Origin: Pseudomonas sp. UBA6562 | GTDB taxonomy: Bacteria > Pseudomonadota > Gammaproteobacteria > Pseudomonadales > Pseudomonadaceae | Reading direction: 5' to 3' | Length of the DNA: 64,000 nt | Assembly: GCF_002434265.1 (NCBI RefSeq) | Contig: NZ_DJJS01000005.1 | Span: 124,001 to 188,000, forward strand | Part shown: positions 1 through 8,084 of the stretch, one piece after another | Layout: each line of letters opens with the position of its first letter | Numbering within the stretch: position 1 is the stretch's first letter | Program-made: the position numbers and the translations under genes | The notes under the pieces: model-generated | Databases searched by the model: none | What the model saw: only the letters and a program-made list of their open reading frames with translations | Told to the model about the DNA's origin: nothing

Positions 1-473
1 GGCAGGAAACGGTACACGCCGCCTTCCTCATGGGCGAAGCCCAGCTGCGTCATGCGCCGCAGGATCTTCTCCTCCAGGTCTTCGACGCTCTGCACCTCGG
101 CCTGCTGGAACAGCTCGCGGTACTTGTCCAGCAGCGACGGCAGTTCGTCGCGGCCCAGGCTGCCGCCGTCGAGCACTGCCAGCGGGTCGCGGCCCTGGTC
201 GGCGAGGTGCTCGACCAGGATGAAGGTGAACAGCGACAGACGTTGGGCCGTCTTGTTGACGTGCGCGGCGGCCTGCTCGGGAACGAAGTAGTAGAAGCCG
301 CGGGTGTCGCACACCAGCTCGAAGCCCAGGGCCTTGAACAGGGTGCGGTACTGGTCCTGGAAGTTCGACAGTTGCGCGTACAGCTCCGGGTCGCGGCGGC
401 TGACGTGGAAGCCTTTGAACAGCTCGCGGAAGATCGGTGCCAGCTGGGACAGTTCGGAAAGATCAAGATGCAT
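1..473 (-). CDS. mksE: MksE condensin subunit, partial (runs off left edge)
   Basis: This is the accessory (KITE-type) subunit of the MksBEF/MukBEF-like bacterial condensin, which helps organise and segregate chromosomes. The visible N-terminal 157 codons begin MHLDLSELSQLAPIFREL and read on as a mostly helical, winged-helix-type protein; the 3' part lies outside the window. The ATG at 473 overlaps the last 11 bases of the upstream mksF, which is typical of translational coupling in mks operons. The SMC-like ATPase mksB is expected next, off the left edge. Family assignment rests on recognition of the sequence and on the neighbouring kleisin. Whether a fourth nuclease gene (mksG/jetD) follows cannot be seen. 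Confidence 0.8.
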   Translation of the reverse strand, partial: MHLDLSELSQLAPIFRELFKGFHVSRRDPELYAQLSNFQDQYRTLFKALGFELVCDTRGFYYFVPEQAAAHVNKTAQRLSLFTFILVEHLADQGRDPLAVLDGGSLGRDELPSLLDKYRELFQQAEVQSVEDLEEKILRRMTQLGFAHEEGGVYRFL

Positions 474-1737
474 GGACGGGGCTCGCATTGGAGTCAGGCG
501 TGGCGTCGCGGCTGGAGCTCAGGGCGCAGGAGTGCAGGCTGACCCGGTGTTCGCGGGTGGCGTAGTCGCGCCGCTCGAGCCGCTGGCGGCTGAAGCGTTT
601 GTCCCGCGACAGGCGCGAGAACCAGTACAGCAATTCGTCGGTGGCGCCTTCGGGCTCCTGCTCCAGCAACCAGACCATGAGGTCGGGCATCGGCAGGGCC
701 GCTTCGCAGCGCTGGAGCATTTCCTTGACCGTGCGTGGCGCCTGGGCCGGGTCGCGCTCGGTGCGGTGGGCCTTGGGAAAGCGCGTCGGCTTGGGTTCGA
801 AGCGGGCCAGGGCGTACACATAGGCTTCGACCTGGCTGGCGCTGCCCAGAAACGTGCTTTGCGGCCGGGTGAACAGCGGCAAGGCGGCATGGGGCAGGGC
901 GTCGAGGCCCTTGCGCCGGATCACCGCCAGGGCCAGGGCGGCGCCGCGGGTCACGGCGTTGTGCCGACGTGCTTCTTCGCGCAGCGGCAGCAGCAGTTCG
1001 CGGGCATGGCGCAAGGTCAGCTGGGCGCTGGTCTGCATTTCCAGGATGCGCGCATGGGTGCGCAGCAGCATGTCGTCGTCGACCAGATGGCCCAGCCGCG
1101 CCTGTTCGCCCAGCAGCGTGAGCAGCACGCTTTCCACCTGGCGCACGCCGCGCTCGAAGGCGCCGTCGGCGTTGACCAGCTGGATCATCGGCTCGACGTA
1201 TTCGTCCCAGGTGGCCAGCACTTCGGCATAGCGCTGGCGCAGGGGGATCTGCCGGCTGCTGGTCTTGGCCCGCTCGGCTACCGCGACCAGGGCCTGCTCG
1301 TCGTTGTCGAGCTTCTTCAGCACATCGCGCACGCGCATGTCGAGCAGGCGCAGCTGGCGCGCCAGGTCGTCGCTGTCGCGGTTGTCGAACGCGTCCTGGA
1401 TGTGCCCGGCCAGGCGTTCGAGGTGGCGCAGGTAGGCCTCGATCTCCAGGCACAGGCCGAGGCGGTGTTCGCGGCGCAGGTAGGCGAGGAAGTCGTGGAT
1501 CTGCGCGTTGAGCTCGAAGCGGTTGGGGCTCTTGGCCACCGGCACCAGGATGTCCAGGCGAATCCATTGATCGAGCAGCTGGGTGATGTCCTGCGGCGTG
1601 CTCTCGGGCTGATGCCGCGCGAGGTGCTGGCGCAGCTCGACCAGGCTCAAGGTGCCCTGGTCGAAGCGCTCGCACAGCGGTTCGAGCAAGGCCCAGTGTT
1701 CGGCGAGGGCGCGCAGGACGCGCTTGGGTTCGATCAT
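463..1737 (-). CDS. mksF: MksF condensin kleisin subunit
   Basis: A 424-residue protein starting MIEPKRVLRALAEHW, recognised as the kleisin-like subunit of the MksBEF condensin. It bridges the SMC heads and recruits MksE. It is rich in Leu, Arg and Glu, helical and acidic, with an N-terminal winged-helix-like part (about residues 1-80) and a long helical middle. The open frame extends upstream to 1980, but that extension has low-complexity shadow composition. The ATG at 1737 gives the conserved start. The gene lies directly upstream of mksE with an 11-base overlap, and the operon reads leftwards out of the window. The divergent promoter region is 1738-2056. Confidence 0.8.
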   Translation of the reverse strand: MIEPKRVLRALAEHWALLEPLCERFDQGTLSLVELRQHLARHQPESTPQDITQLLDQWIRLDILVPVAKSPNRFELNAQIHDFLAYLRREHRLGLCLEIEAYLRHLERLAGHIQDAFDNRDSDDLARQLRLLDMRVRDVLKKLDNDEQALVAVAERAKTSSRQIPLRQRYAEVLATWDEYVEPMIQLVNADGAFERGVRQVESVLLTLLGEQARLGHLVDDDMLLRTHARILEMQTSAQLTLRHARELLLPLREEARRHNAVTRGAALALAVIRRKGLDALPHAALPLFTRPQSTFLGSASQVEAYVYALARFEPKPTRFPKAHRTERDPAQAPRTVKEMLQRCEAALPMPDLMVWLLEQEPEGATDELLYWFSRLSRDKRFSRQRLERRDYATREHRVSLHSCALSSSRDATPDSNASPVHAS

Positions 1738-2056
1738 GGTGGGTCGACTCGTTGCCCGGTGAAAGGCGGCGATTGTACTGCATACGGGGGGCCGGGTTTC
1801 ACCCCTTGGGCATAGGGCGCCTGTGCTTGCGCGGGGCTGCCGAGTGCGCGCCGACAAGGCTGGCGCAGAGGCGGACAGGCAATGGGGCTGGCAAAGAAGA
1901 GCCAGATAAGGCTTTCCTGGGCTTTCGACAATCGGGCGTCGCTTTGCCGGCGCAGCGAAGCGAGCAGGCGCAGGCCACATTTTCCGTCCGGGCGTTGCGG
2001 TAAAACCCGTACAACAACGGTAGAATGCCGACCTGTTTTCCCCGGACGACCTTGCC
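1738..2056. other. Divergent intergenic region, mksF / hypothetical gene
   Basis: 319 bases separate two divergent genes and should carry both promoters. On the plus strand a TTGCGG (1995-2000) and a TAGAAT (2021-2026) sit 20 bases apart just upstream of the 2057 start. They are a plausible but long-spaced sigma-70 promoter. No RNA gene, repeat or further conserved ORF was recognised. Confidence 0.4.
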
Positions 2057-2851
2057 GTGCTGACCGAGCCCCGCCGCCGCGCCTACCTTTCCGCCATGCA
2101 AGTGGTGCACTGGCTGCCGCGCGCCGAGCTGCCGTTCGCCGCGCCTTCGCGGCCCGAACTGCTGCTGCCGGTGGCGCTGCCCGACGAGCCGCTGCTCGAC
2201 TCTGCGCCCGTGGCATCCGCCGCTCCAGCCGCCACGCCCGCAGTGCGGCCAACGCCGCGCCCCGCCGAGCGGCCGAAGATCGAGGTGCCGCGCCCGGCCA
2301 GTACGGCCAAGCCTGTCGTCAAGGCAGCCGAGGCCGAGCGCAAGGCACCGGCGGCCAAGCCCGCACGCGTCGCCCCGCCGCGCTTCGCCCTGCAATTGCT
2401 GCGCGCCGGCCACTGCGCGCTGCTGGTCGAACTGGCCACCGGGCAGCCGTTCCAAAGCCGCGACCCGTCGTACCTGCTGCTCAAGGACATGTTGCGCGCC
2501 GCCGGCCTGCCGGACGCTCCGCAGATCGTCGGCGAGCCGGTGCGCTGGCCGATGCTGATGCGCGGCAACCTCGACCAGGGCCCGGACGCGGCGCGCGAAT
2601 TCGTCCAGGCGTTCGTCCAGGCCCGGCTGGAGGACGCCCCCTGCGCCTGCCTGTGGCTGGTCGGCCTGCCGGCCATGCGCTTTGCCGGCGCCGCCGAAGA
2701 ATCGGCCTACTACCAAACGCTCGAGGTCGAAGGCCTGGGCACCGCCTGGGCGCTGCCGGGCCTCGAACTCCTGATGGACGAGCCGCAGCGCAAGGCCGAT
2801 GTCTGGAAAGCCATGCGCCAGCTGATGGCGCGCTGGAAACCCGTTGCATGA
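2057..2851 (+). CDS. Conserved hypothetical protein upstream of rimI
   Basis: A 264-residue protein with a GTG start (VLTEPRRRAYLSAMQ). It has three parts: a short conserved N-terminus to about residue 45, an Ala/Pro/Lys-rich linker (about 50-115), and a globular C-terminal part (about 120-260) with FALQLLRAGHCALLVEL and WLVGLPAMRFAG. The linker resembles the Pro-rich segment of TonB, so such genes are sometimes annotated as energy transducers. There is no N-terminal membrane anchor and no TonB C-terminal domain, so I do not support that name. Its stop overlaps the rimI start (ATGA at 2848-2851). Function unknown. Confidence 0.75.
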   Translation: MLTEPRRRAYLSAMQVVHWLPRAELPFAAPSRPELLLPVALPDEPLLDSAPVASAAPAATPAVRPTPRPAERPKIEVPRPASTAKPVVKAAEAERKAPAAKPARVAPPRFALQLLRAGHCALLVELATGQPFQSRDPSYLLLKDMLRAAGLPDAPQIVGEPVRWPMLMRGNLDQGPDAAREFVQAFVQARLEDAPCACLWLVGLPAMRFAGAAEESAYYQTLEVEGLGTAWALPGLELLMDEPQRKADVWKAMRQLMARWKPVA

Positions 2852-3303
2852 GTGACTCGATCACCTTCCGCCCCATGACCGAGGCGGACCTCGATGCCGT
2901 GCTCAAGATCGAATACGCCGCCTTCAGCCACCCCTGGACCCGCGGCATCTACCAGGATGCGCTCAAGTCCTACGAAGTCTGGTTGATGTTCGACGGCCAG
3001 CAGCAGGTGGGGCATGGCGTGATCAACGTCATCATCGACGAAGCGCACCTGCTCAACATCACCGTGAAGCCGGAAAACCAGGGCCGCGGGCTGGGCCTGC
3101 GCCTGCTCGAACACCTCATGGCCCGCGCCTGGCAGCTCAACGGCCGCGAGTGCTTCCTGGAGGTGCGTGCGAGCAACCAGTCGGCGTACCGGCTGTACGA
3201 GCGCTTCGGTTTCAACGAGATCGGGCGGCGCCGCGATTACTACCCCTTGGCCGGGGGGCGGGAGGATGCGTTGGTGATGGCCTGTACGTTGTTCGAAGAC
3301 TGA
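2848..3303 (+). CDS. rimI: RimI, ribosomal protein S18 N-alpha-acetyltransferase
   Basis: A 151-residue GNAT acetyltransferase that transfers acetyl from acetyl-CoA to the N-terminal Ala of ribosomal protein S18. The acetyl-CoA binding loop is NQGRGLGLRLLEHL (about residues 74-87), preceded by the beta strand LLNITVKP. The C-terminal part has VRASNQSAYRLYERFGF, the usual motif B, and then RRRDYYP, characteristic of RimI. The length matches the family. The start codon overlaps the stop of the preceding gene by four bases, so the two are probably translationally coupled. Confidence 0.92.
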   Translation: MSDSITFRPMTEADLDAVLKIEYAAFSHPWTRGIYQDALKSYEVWLMFDGQQQVGHGVINVIIDEAHLLNITVKPENQGRGLGLRLLEHLMARAWQLNGRECFLEVRASNQSAYRLYERFGFNEIGRRRDYYPLAGGREDALVMACTLFED

Positions 3304-3429
3304 CCGAGCCGGAGGCGCTCTTACGTTCTGTGCGGTAAGACACAGCGTGGGGAGGAGGGTAAAACTTACCCGCGTTTCGTTGGACTAATGCCGGTGACAT
3401 ATCCCCTTACAGTCTGGAGATCCACCGAC

Positions 3430-4131
3430 ATGCACGTCTCGTTCCGTCCCCATTGGCTCCTGGCCGCCGTCCTTCCTCTCGTGCTCGCCGCCTGCGGCGA
3501 CAGCGAGCCCGACCAGCGCGCGGCCTTCAAGCAGTTCCTGCAGACCCGTATCCTCGACAAGCCAGGGGTCCATGTACCCAAGCCCAGCGAAGACGAATCC
3601 AAGGCGTTCGGCGACTATGCCTCGCACTACGCGGTGATCACCGACTTCAACGGCAAGATGGACGAGAGCGTCAAGCCGCTGGGCAACCTGGTGAAAACCA
3701 TTTCGGTGCGTTCGTTGAACGATGTGATCGACCACCGTGCCGACCTCAAGGCCGCCCAGACCGGGCTGAACGACATGGGCGAGCACCTCAAGCAGTACCA
3801 GGCCCATGCCGACGCCGAGCATGCCAAGCTCAAGCAGCCCGAAGACCTGAAAGCCGTCTACGACAAGGCTTACGACCGCACGGTCAGCGCACCCACCACT
3901 GCCTTCATGGAAGTGCTGCCGCAGATCGACACGGCCATGAATGCGATCGCGGACGTAGGCGATTACGTCGAAGCCCATAAGGCGCAGATCCAGATCAACG
4001 GCTCGCAGATCACTGTCCAGGACCCCAAAGTCCTGGAAGCGCTGAACGCCCGGCTGCAAGCGGTGAACGCCCAAGGCAAGGCCGTGCAGCAAGCGCAGAC
4101 GCGCATGCAGTCGGTGATGTTCGGGCGCTGA
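3430..4131 (+). CDS. DUF3053 family lipoprotein
   Basis: A 233-residue protein with a lipoprotein signal peptide: HWLLAAVLPLVLAACGDSE, lipobox LAAC with Cys at about residue 22. The mature part is alpha-helical and hydrophilic, with the VHVPKPSEDESKAFGDYASHY region typical of the DUF3053 family (enterobacterial YiaF-like). It is predicted to be anchored in a membrane facing the periplasm. The exact role of the family is not established. The gene appears to be transcribed alone: 126 bases from rimI upstream and a terminator-like hairpin at 4258 downstream. Confidence 0.8.
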   Translation: MHVSFRPHWLLAAVLPLVLAACGDSEPDQRAAFKQFLQTRILDKPGVHVPKPSEDESKAFGDYASHYAVITDFNGKMDESVKPLGNLVKTISVRSLNDVIDHRADLKAAQTGLNDMGEHLKQYQAHADAEHAKLKQPEDLKAVYDKAYDRTVSAPTTAFMEVLPQIDTAMNAIADVGDYVEAHKAQIQINGSQITVQDPKVLEALNARLQAVNAQGKAVQQAQTRMQSVMFGR

Positions 4132-4257
4132 GTGCGTCGCGCCGGGCGCGAGTCGGGCATCGCGGCCACGCGGCCTGTGCAGGCGACGCTTTAGGGGCGC
4201 GGTTGCATAAAAGGGTGTGGGGCCGGCATGCGATGCACGAGCAGTAGCCAAGACACT

Positions 4258-4280
4258 GAAGCCCGCGCCATGCGGGCTTC
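4258..4280 (+). terminator. Terminator-like hairpin after the DUF3053 gene
   Basis: Inverted repeat GAAGCCCGC / GCGGGCTTC with a short loop, followed by GCTGTTTCTG rather than a clean T-run. It lies in the 339-base gap 4132-4470 between the DUF3053 gene and the GGDEF-EAL gene. Nothing else was recognised in that gap apart from upstream promoter sequence for the latter. Confidence 0.55.
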
Positions 4281-4470
4281 GCTGTTTCTGCTAGGTGCGA
4301 AGGGCATGGGTTCATACTTCGAGAGGGCTGGTGCCGGGCAGCGTGTCACTCGGCACTAGGCCTTGCCCGGCCGGCCGGACATACTGGCGCAATACCTTCC
4401 GACCTCTAAAATTCCTCGCCGTGCGGCCGATAGCCTGACACCCCCTTTCGCGTCGATTAGCGGTACGCCC

Positions 4471-7056
4471 ATGCCCGAAGATCTTTTCTCCATGACCCCT
4501 TCCACGCACCGTCGCTCGGGCGTAGCGATCATCCGCGCCTCGCTGTTGAAGTTCGTAGGCCTGTTGACCGGGGTGTTCCTGCTTGCCGGTTACCTGATCC
4601 TGTACTTGGCCAGTGACCTGGATCGTCGGGAGGAGGGCGAAAGCGCGTTCCATGTCCGCAAGGCCGTGCGAACCATCGAAAAGTCCATAGGCGCCACGGT
4701 CAAGGATTATGCGTTCTGGGGCGATGCCTACAAGCACCTGCACACGACCATCGACACCGAATGGGCCTACGTGCGCCAGAATGTCGGGGCGACGCTGTAC
4801 GCCGACTACGGCTTTGGGGGGCTGTTTGTAGTCGATGCCGCCGATCGAACCGTCTACTCCGTCATCGGGGGGCAGTTGCAGGCCGTGGCAGCGTCCGACT
4901 GGCTCAAGCGATCGCTGCCACAGATCTTGGTCAAGGCGCGAGCCGGGGGCGACGCACAGGCGCCGACCACGCTGTTCGTCGATGTCGGCGGCCGACCCGC
5001 CTTGGTAGGCGCCGCAGCCATTACGCCGGGCACCGATCCGACCGTGACGGTCGACGATGGACCGGCTTCGGTGCTGATTTTTGTCGACATTCTCGAAGAC
5101 AGCAGGTTGCAAGCACTCGGCAAGGACTACGGCGTGGAGGGGCTGCGCATTGCCACGGCCGCCGAAACCGATGGCCCGCATGTGCTGGCGCTGGGCGAAA
5201 ACGGTGCGGCGGGGCGTTTGCAGTGGGAACCGGAAAAGCCAGGCCAGCGCCTGCTGAGTATGGGCTTGCCCTTGATCGGTCTGGCCGCGCTTCTGGTCTA
5301 TCTGATGGCCTGGGCGATCTTGCGCCGCACTACGGCCAGCGCTCAGGCGCTCGATGCCAGCTATGAATCCTTACAGCGCAGCCAGGCGGCGCTGGCGATC
5401 AGCGAAGCGCGCTTTCGGGATGTGGTCGAAGCCAGTTCCGATTGGGTCTGGGAGATCGATCGGGACGGGCGCTTCACCTATTTGTCCGAGCGCTTCGAAG
5501 CCGTGACCGGGTTGGTCAGGCATGACTGGCTAGGCGCGCCGATGGACCGGCTGCTGTGTACCGAATTGGGATCGGTGACGCAGTGGTTGGGCATTCCCAA
5601 CCGTCGGCCGGACGTCAGTGTCGATTGCCGCTATCTCGATACCAACGGCCGCGAGCGCGTCACCCGTCTGTCCGCCAGGGCCATGGGCGATCTGGCCTTC
5701 CGCGGCACCGCGACCGACGTCACGGAAGAAATCGAGTCGCGCCGGCGCATCGAATTCCTTTCCCAGCACGATGCCTTGACAGGGCTGCCCAACAGAACTC
5801 GGCTCAGGGCGTTCCTCGACGCCAAGCTCGCCCAGCGGCCGACGGTCGATCGGCCCTTGGTCATGCTCAGCCTGGACCTGGACCGCTTCAAACCGGTCAA
5901 CGATCTGCTCGGGCATGCCGCCGGCGATACGGTGCTGAGCGAAATCTCCAGCCGTTTGGCCAATCGTGTCCGCCATGGGGACTTGGTGGCGCGTATCGGT
6001 GGCGACGAGTTCGTCCTCATCCTGACCGACCTGAAACGCCAGGACGAAGTGGAAGCGCTGTGCAAGCAGCTGATCGAGGCGATCGAGCAGCCCGTCCAGG
6101 TCGGCGAGCAGGAAGTGTTCGTCAGCGCGAGCATCGGTATCGCCCTGGCCCCCACCGACGCTGCCGAGGCCACCGAACTGTTGCGTTACGCCGACATCGC
6201 GCTGTACGCGGCCAAATCGTGCGGGCGCAACACTTGGCGCTTCTATGCCAGCGACATGAACTCGAAGATCATCGAGCGCCGTCGCCTGGAAAACGATCTG
6301 CGTTTCGCGATCAAGCACGGCGAGCTATGCCTGCATTTCCAGCCGCGCTTCCGCATTGCCGATGGCCGAATGGTGGGCGCCGAAGCGCTGGTGCGCTGGC
6401 AGCATCCCGAGCGTGGCCTGATTCCACCCGATACCTTCATCCCCATCGCGGAAGAGACGGGTTTGATTCTGGCATTGAGCAACTGGGTCATGGAGACCGC
6501 CTTCCAGTACGCCACCACCTGGCCCGAGCATCTGTTCGTCTCCGTCAACCTGTCGCCCAGCGAGTTCAAGCGGGGCAATCTGGTGGAGCGTGTGCAGCAG
6601 GCCTTGCAGCACGCCGGAATCGAAGCGCGGCGGGTGGAGATCGAGATCACCGAAAACGTCATGCTGGACGATGCGAGCCTGGCGCTGGACATCATGCAGA
6701 CGTTGAAGACGTTGGGCATCCGTATTGCGATGGACGATTTCGGCACGGGCTATTCGTCGTTGAGCTATCTGCGCACCTTCCCCTTCGACGGGTTGAAGAT
6801 CGACCGCAGTTTCCTCTCGAAGCTGGGAACGGGCGAGGAAGACCAGTCCGTGATCAAGGCGATCGTCGGTTTGGGGCACGCGCTGTCGCTGACCGTGACC
6901 GCCGAGGGCATCGAAACCCAAGAGCACATGGCGCTGTTGAAGTCGGTGATGTGCGACGAGGGCCAGGGCTATTTTCTGAGCCGGCCTCTGGATACCGAAG
7001 GCTTCAACGCTCTGGTGCGGGTCACCCAGGATGCCGGGGTGTTGGAAAAGAGCTGA
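4471..7056 (+). CDS. CHASE4-PAS-GGDEF-EAL cyclic-di-GMP signalling protein
   Basis: An 861-residue inner-membrane signalling protein. A first membrane helix (about residues 21-44) and a second (about 260-285) enclose a periplasmic CHASE4-type sensor. A PAS domain follows (about 305-420, beginning ARFRDVVEASSDWVWEID). The diguanylate cyclase domain has an intact GGDEF at about 510-514 and an inhibitory I-site RxxD (RHGD) five residues before it. The phosphodiesterase domain has EAL at about 638-640 and DDFGTGYSSL at about 755. Both active sites look complete, so the protein may be bifunctional. ATGs at 4363 and 4492 are in frame; 4471 (MPEDLFSM) is chosen as a compromise because no start has a strong ribosome site. 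Confidence 0.88.
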   Translation: MPEDLFSMTPSTHRRSGVAIIRASLLKFVGLLTGVFLLAGYLILYLASDLDRREEGESAFHVRKAVRTIEKSIGATVKDYAFWGDAYKHLHTTIDTEWAYVRQNVGATLYADYGFGGLFVVDAADRTVYSVIGGQLQAVAASDWLKRSLPQILVKARAGGDAQAPTTLFVDVGGRPALVGAAAITPGTDPTVTVDDGPASVLIFVDILEDSRLQALGKDYGVEGLRIATAAETDGPHVLALGENGAAGRLQWEPEKPGQRLLSMGLPLIGLAALLVYLMAWAILRRTTASAQALDASYESLQRSQAALAISEARFRDVVEASSDWVWEIDRDGRFTYLSERFEAVTGLVRHDWLGAPMDRLLCTELGSVTQWLGIPNRRPDVSVDCRYLDTNGRERVTRLSARAMGDLAFRGTATDVTEEIESRRRIEFLSQHDALTGLPNRTRLRAFLDAKLAQRPTVDRPLVMLSLDLDRFKPVNDLLGHAAGDTVLSEISSRLANRVRHGDLVARIGGDEFVLILTDLKRQDEVEALCKQLIEAIEQPVQVGEQEVFVSASIGIALAPTDAAEATELLRYADIALYAAKSCGRNTWRFYASDMNSKIIERRRLENDLRFAIKHGELCLHFQPRFRIADGRMVGAEALVRWQHPERGLIPPDTFIPIAEETGLILALSNWVMETAFQYATTWPEHLFVSVNLSPSEFKRGNLVERVQQALQHAGIEARRVEIEITENVMLDDASLALDIMQTLKTLGIRIAMDDFGTGYSSLSYLRTFPFDGLKIDRSFLSKLGTGEEDQSVIKAIVGLGHALSLTVTAEGIETQEHMALLKSVMCDEGQGYFLSRPLDTEGFNALVRVTQDAGVLEKS

Positions 7057-7098
7057 GCACGGTGCCCACGCAGCAGAAAGACTCCTGCGTGGGGTGTG
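7057..7098. terminator. Hairpin between convergent genes
   Basis: CCCACGCAG (7065-7073) pairs with CTGCGTGGG (7084-7092), and the flanking GCAC/GTGC (7057-7060 and 7095-7098) can extend the stem. It sits directly between the convergent GGDEF-EAL and DUF2628 genes. There is no T-tract, so it may be an RNA-stabilising or weak bidirectional terminator. Confidence 0.45.
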
Positions 7099-7116
7099 CG
7101 GGCGCCCGTGCAGCGC

Positions 7117-7551
7117 CTAGAACCAGCGCATCCCCTCGAACGGGTTCCAGCTTTTCGAGCCTTTGACGCGCGTCAGGTAATAGCCGTAGTTGGCGCTCAG
7201 GCCATACATCGCTGCCATGGCGCCGTTGATGCCGTATTCGATCCCGCGAGGAAACGTGAAGTCGAAGGCGATCTCGATCAGGCCCAGGCCAAAACCGATG
7301 GCCAGATTGATCGCGATCAAGCCGAGGTTCTTGCGCCACATGCCCAGCACGAAGAAGTAGACGATGCCGAAGAAGAACGCGATGAAGTTCATGGAGATCA
7401 GGCGGCGTTTCTTCGCCGGGAGTGCTTTGAAGGCCGCTTGATAGGCCGGCGACTGTGGCCCGCCGTATTGCTCGAAGAAGGCGAAGCGCTCCTGCCATTT
7501 TTCGCTGAGTGGGCTGTCGTCCGTTGAACGCGCGGGTTCGAGGTCGGCCAT
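7117..7551 (-). CDS. DUF2628 domain-containing membrane protein
   Basis: A 144-residue protein starting MADLEPARSTDDSPLS. The soluble N-terminus carries KWQERFAFFEQYG, typical of DUF2628 proteins. Two to three hydrophobic segments follow: MNFIAFFFGIVYFFVLGMW, LGLIAINLAIGFGLGLIEIAF and a weaker one. It ends in a short Trp/Phe-rich tail. It is predicted to be an inner-membrane protein of unknown function. The ATG at 7551 is preceded by AAAGGAGC, a strong ribosome site, which excludes the longer open frame reaching 7863. Confidence 0.85.
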   Translation of the reverse strand: MADLEPARSTDDSPLSEKWQERFAFFEQYGGPQSPAYQAAFKALPAKKRRLISMNFIAFFFGIVYFFVLGMWRKNLGLIAINLAIGFGLGLIEIAFDFTFPRGIEYGINGAMAAMYGLSANYGYYLTRVKGSKSWNPFEGMRWF

Positions 7552-7845
7552 GGGTGAAGCTCCTTTTAGTGGTTCGTCGAAGGTGGAACATTGTCCTGAA
7601 CGCCCCGGGCAGCCCGTTGCAACCACAGGCAGCGAGCCGGACGGCGTGTAAAGCCTCGGTGTAGATCGGCTGCCGCTCATTGGGTTCGGGCCGGCAGGCG
7701 CGAAGCGCTTGGAACTGTTAAGCCGTTGGCACTTCGCAGGAGGGTGTCGTCGGTGCAATCGGGGTCGGGCAGTGTGCCGGGTGGCTAGCCTCAAGAGGGA
7801 GCGGTGCGTGCTTAGGCCAAGGTGGGCTCGGACCAAACGGCGGAA
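7552..7845. other. Upstream region of the DUF2628 gene, no gene seen
   Basis: About 290 bases (to the tRNA terminator) without a supported gene. The open frame that continues upstream from the DUF2628 gene is not preceded by a ribosome site and has shadow-like composition. The promoter of the DUF2628 gene must lie here. Confidence 0.5.
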
Positions 7846-7875
7846 AGAAAAAAGCCCGCACAAGGCGGGCTTCTT
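7846..7875 (-). terminator. Rho-independent terminator of the tRNA-Met gene
   Basis: On the minus strand AGCCCGC and GCGGGCT form a perfect stem followed by TTTTTTCTTT. It lies about 40 bases beyond the 3' end of tRNA-Met and matches a classical intrinsic terminator for that gene. Confidence 0.85.
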
Positions 7876-7912
7876 CGTTGCTTGACGATGTAGACATCGC
7901 CTAGCGGGAGTT

Positions 7913-7989
7913 TGGTGGCTACACAGGGACTTGAACCCCGGACCCCAGCATTATGAATGCTATGCTCTAACCAACTGAGCTATGTAGCC
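7913..7989 (-). tRNA. tRNA-Met (CAT), elongator type
   Basis: A 77-base cloverleaf on the minus strand. The acceptor begins GGCTACA, the D arm reads AGCTCAGTTGGTTAGAGC, the anticodon loop TTCATAA has anticodon CAT, and the T arm contains GGTTCAAGTCC. The CCA is encoded (7913-7915). The body closely resembles the Escherichia coli elongator tRNA-Met rather than initiator tRNA, whose 5' end is CGCGGGG. Confusion with tRNA-Ile(CAT), which shares the anticodon, is unlikely from the overall sequence. Confidence 0.93.
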
Positions 7990-8084
7990 AACTGGCGCGC
8001 ATTATTCTCTTCACCGGCACCTCTGTCAACACTCCATGTGAAAAAAATTCGCACGCTTTCAGACGCTTAGGCCGATGCCTTCGA

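Noticed and set aside
304..1815. Long plus-strand open frame opposite mksF
   Set aside because: It is the reverse-strand shadow of the MksF gene with Gln/Ala/Val-rich composition and no family similarity; GC-rich codon bias produces such frames.
2057..2851. TonB energy transducer
   Set aside because: Only the Pro/Ala-rich linker resembles TonB; there is no N-terminal membrane anchor and no TonB C-terminal domain.
7552..7863. Upstream extension of the DUF2628 gene
   Set aside because: The ATG at 7551 has a strong AAAGGAG site and the conserved N-terminus; the extension has no ribosome site and unlike composition.
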